DNA of 36,648 nucleotides from a virus. Position 1 is the stretch's first letter; each line of letters begins with the position of its first letter. Of this stretch, positions 36,623-36,648 are shown one piece after another. Under the pieces are notes generated by a model. That model was not told where the DNA came from and did not search any database. It worked only from the letters and a program-made list of their open reading frames with translations. The stretch lies in IMG/VR virus record IMGVR_UViG_3300010371_000076, positions 1 through 36,648 of that record, one strand, 5' to 3'. Made by a program: the position numbers and the translations under genes.

Positions 36623-36648
36623 CCGGAAACTTTTTCTCGCGACGACCA

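Noticed and set aside
1-36648. CRISPR arrays, insertion sequences, rRNA genes or long direct repeats
   Set aside because: None seen on reading; the only repeated elements are the start-associated motif, the operator palindromes and the 60-bp coding repeats.

Overview
The window is a large part of a high-GC temperate siphovirus (phage or prophage) genome. The host is probably an actinobacterium. The reasons are the GC-rich coding, many GTG starts, apparently leaderless mRNAs, a tRNA-Cys without encoded CCA, and a secreted lysozyme/Rpf-like protein. Both ends are cut: a DnaB-like helicase runs off the left edge, and the terminase starts 26 bases from the right edge. Nearly all genes are on the minus strand, packed with 4-base GTGA/ATGA stop-start overlaps. 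I cannot name the host or phage species.

Reading in the direction of transcription (right to left), 36.6-29.1 kb holds packaging and head genes: terminase large subunit, portal, HK97-type prohead protease, major capsid protein, head-tail connectors and tail terminator. From 29.1 to 17.7 kb come virion accessory proteins (a small fibre-like protein, a glycoside-hydrolase-like protein with an FN3-like N-terminus, and a protein with 20-residue repeats). The tail genes follow: tube, assembly chaperones, a 1126-residue tape measure with an NlpC/P60 domain, distal tail and baseplate proteins. From 17.7 to 14.7 kb is a lysis-type region: a CHAP endolysin, four small membrane proteins and a papain-fold-like protein.

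At 13.4-14.7 kb is a divergent regulatory switch. An XRE repressor-like gene points left and an HTH/coiled-coil gene plus a membrane-protein gene point right. Two near-identical 14-bp palindromes lie 60 bp apart between them. The leftward operon (13.8-6.1 kb) carries a secreted protein, a methyltransferase, a recombination pair (PD-(D/E)XK exonuclease-like and Sak4-like ATPase), many small Cys-rich proteins and, last, a tyrosine integrase. The integrase ends 6 bp from an intact plus-strand tRNA-Cys gene, a plausible attachment region, and a terminator follows. Between 5.9 and 5.1 kb are a secreted lysozyme-like gene that appears to start at AUC and a short plus-strand operon driven by a strong, apparently leaderless promoter with an operator-like palindrome. 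From 5.1 kb to the left edge lie two methylase-like proteins (one with an inserted LAGLIDADG-like domain), a RuvC-like nuclease, a GIY-YIG-like nuclease, several zinc-finger-like small proteins and the DnaB-like helicase.

The most striking unexplained signal is a nearly invariant 12-base element, TAGCCGATAG(G/A)C. It occurs eight times on the coding strand, only in the structural/lysis half. Each copy lies 6-8 bases (six of eight exactly 6) before a start codon. In most copies its 5' half can pair with a short upstream inverted repeat. It is reminiscent of, but different from, the start-associated sequences of cluster K mycobacteriophages.
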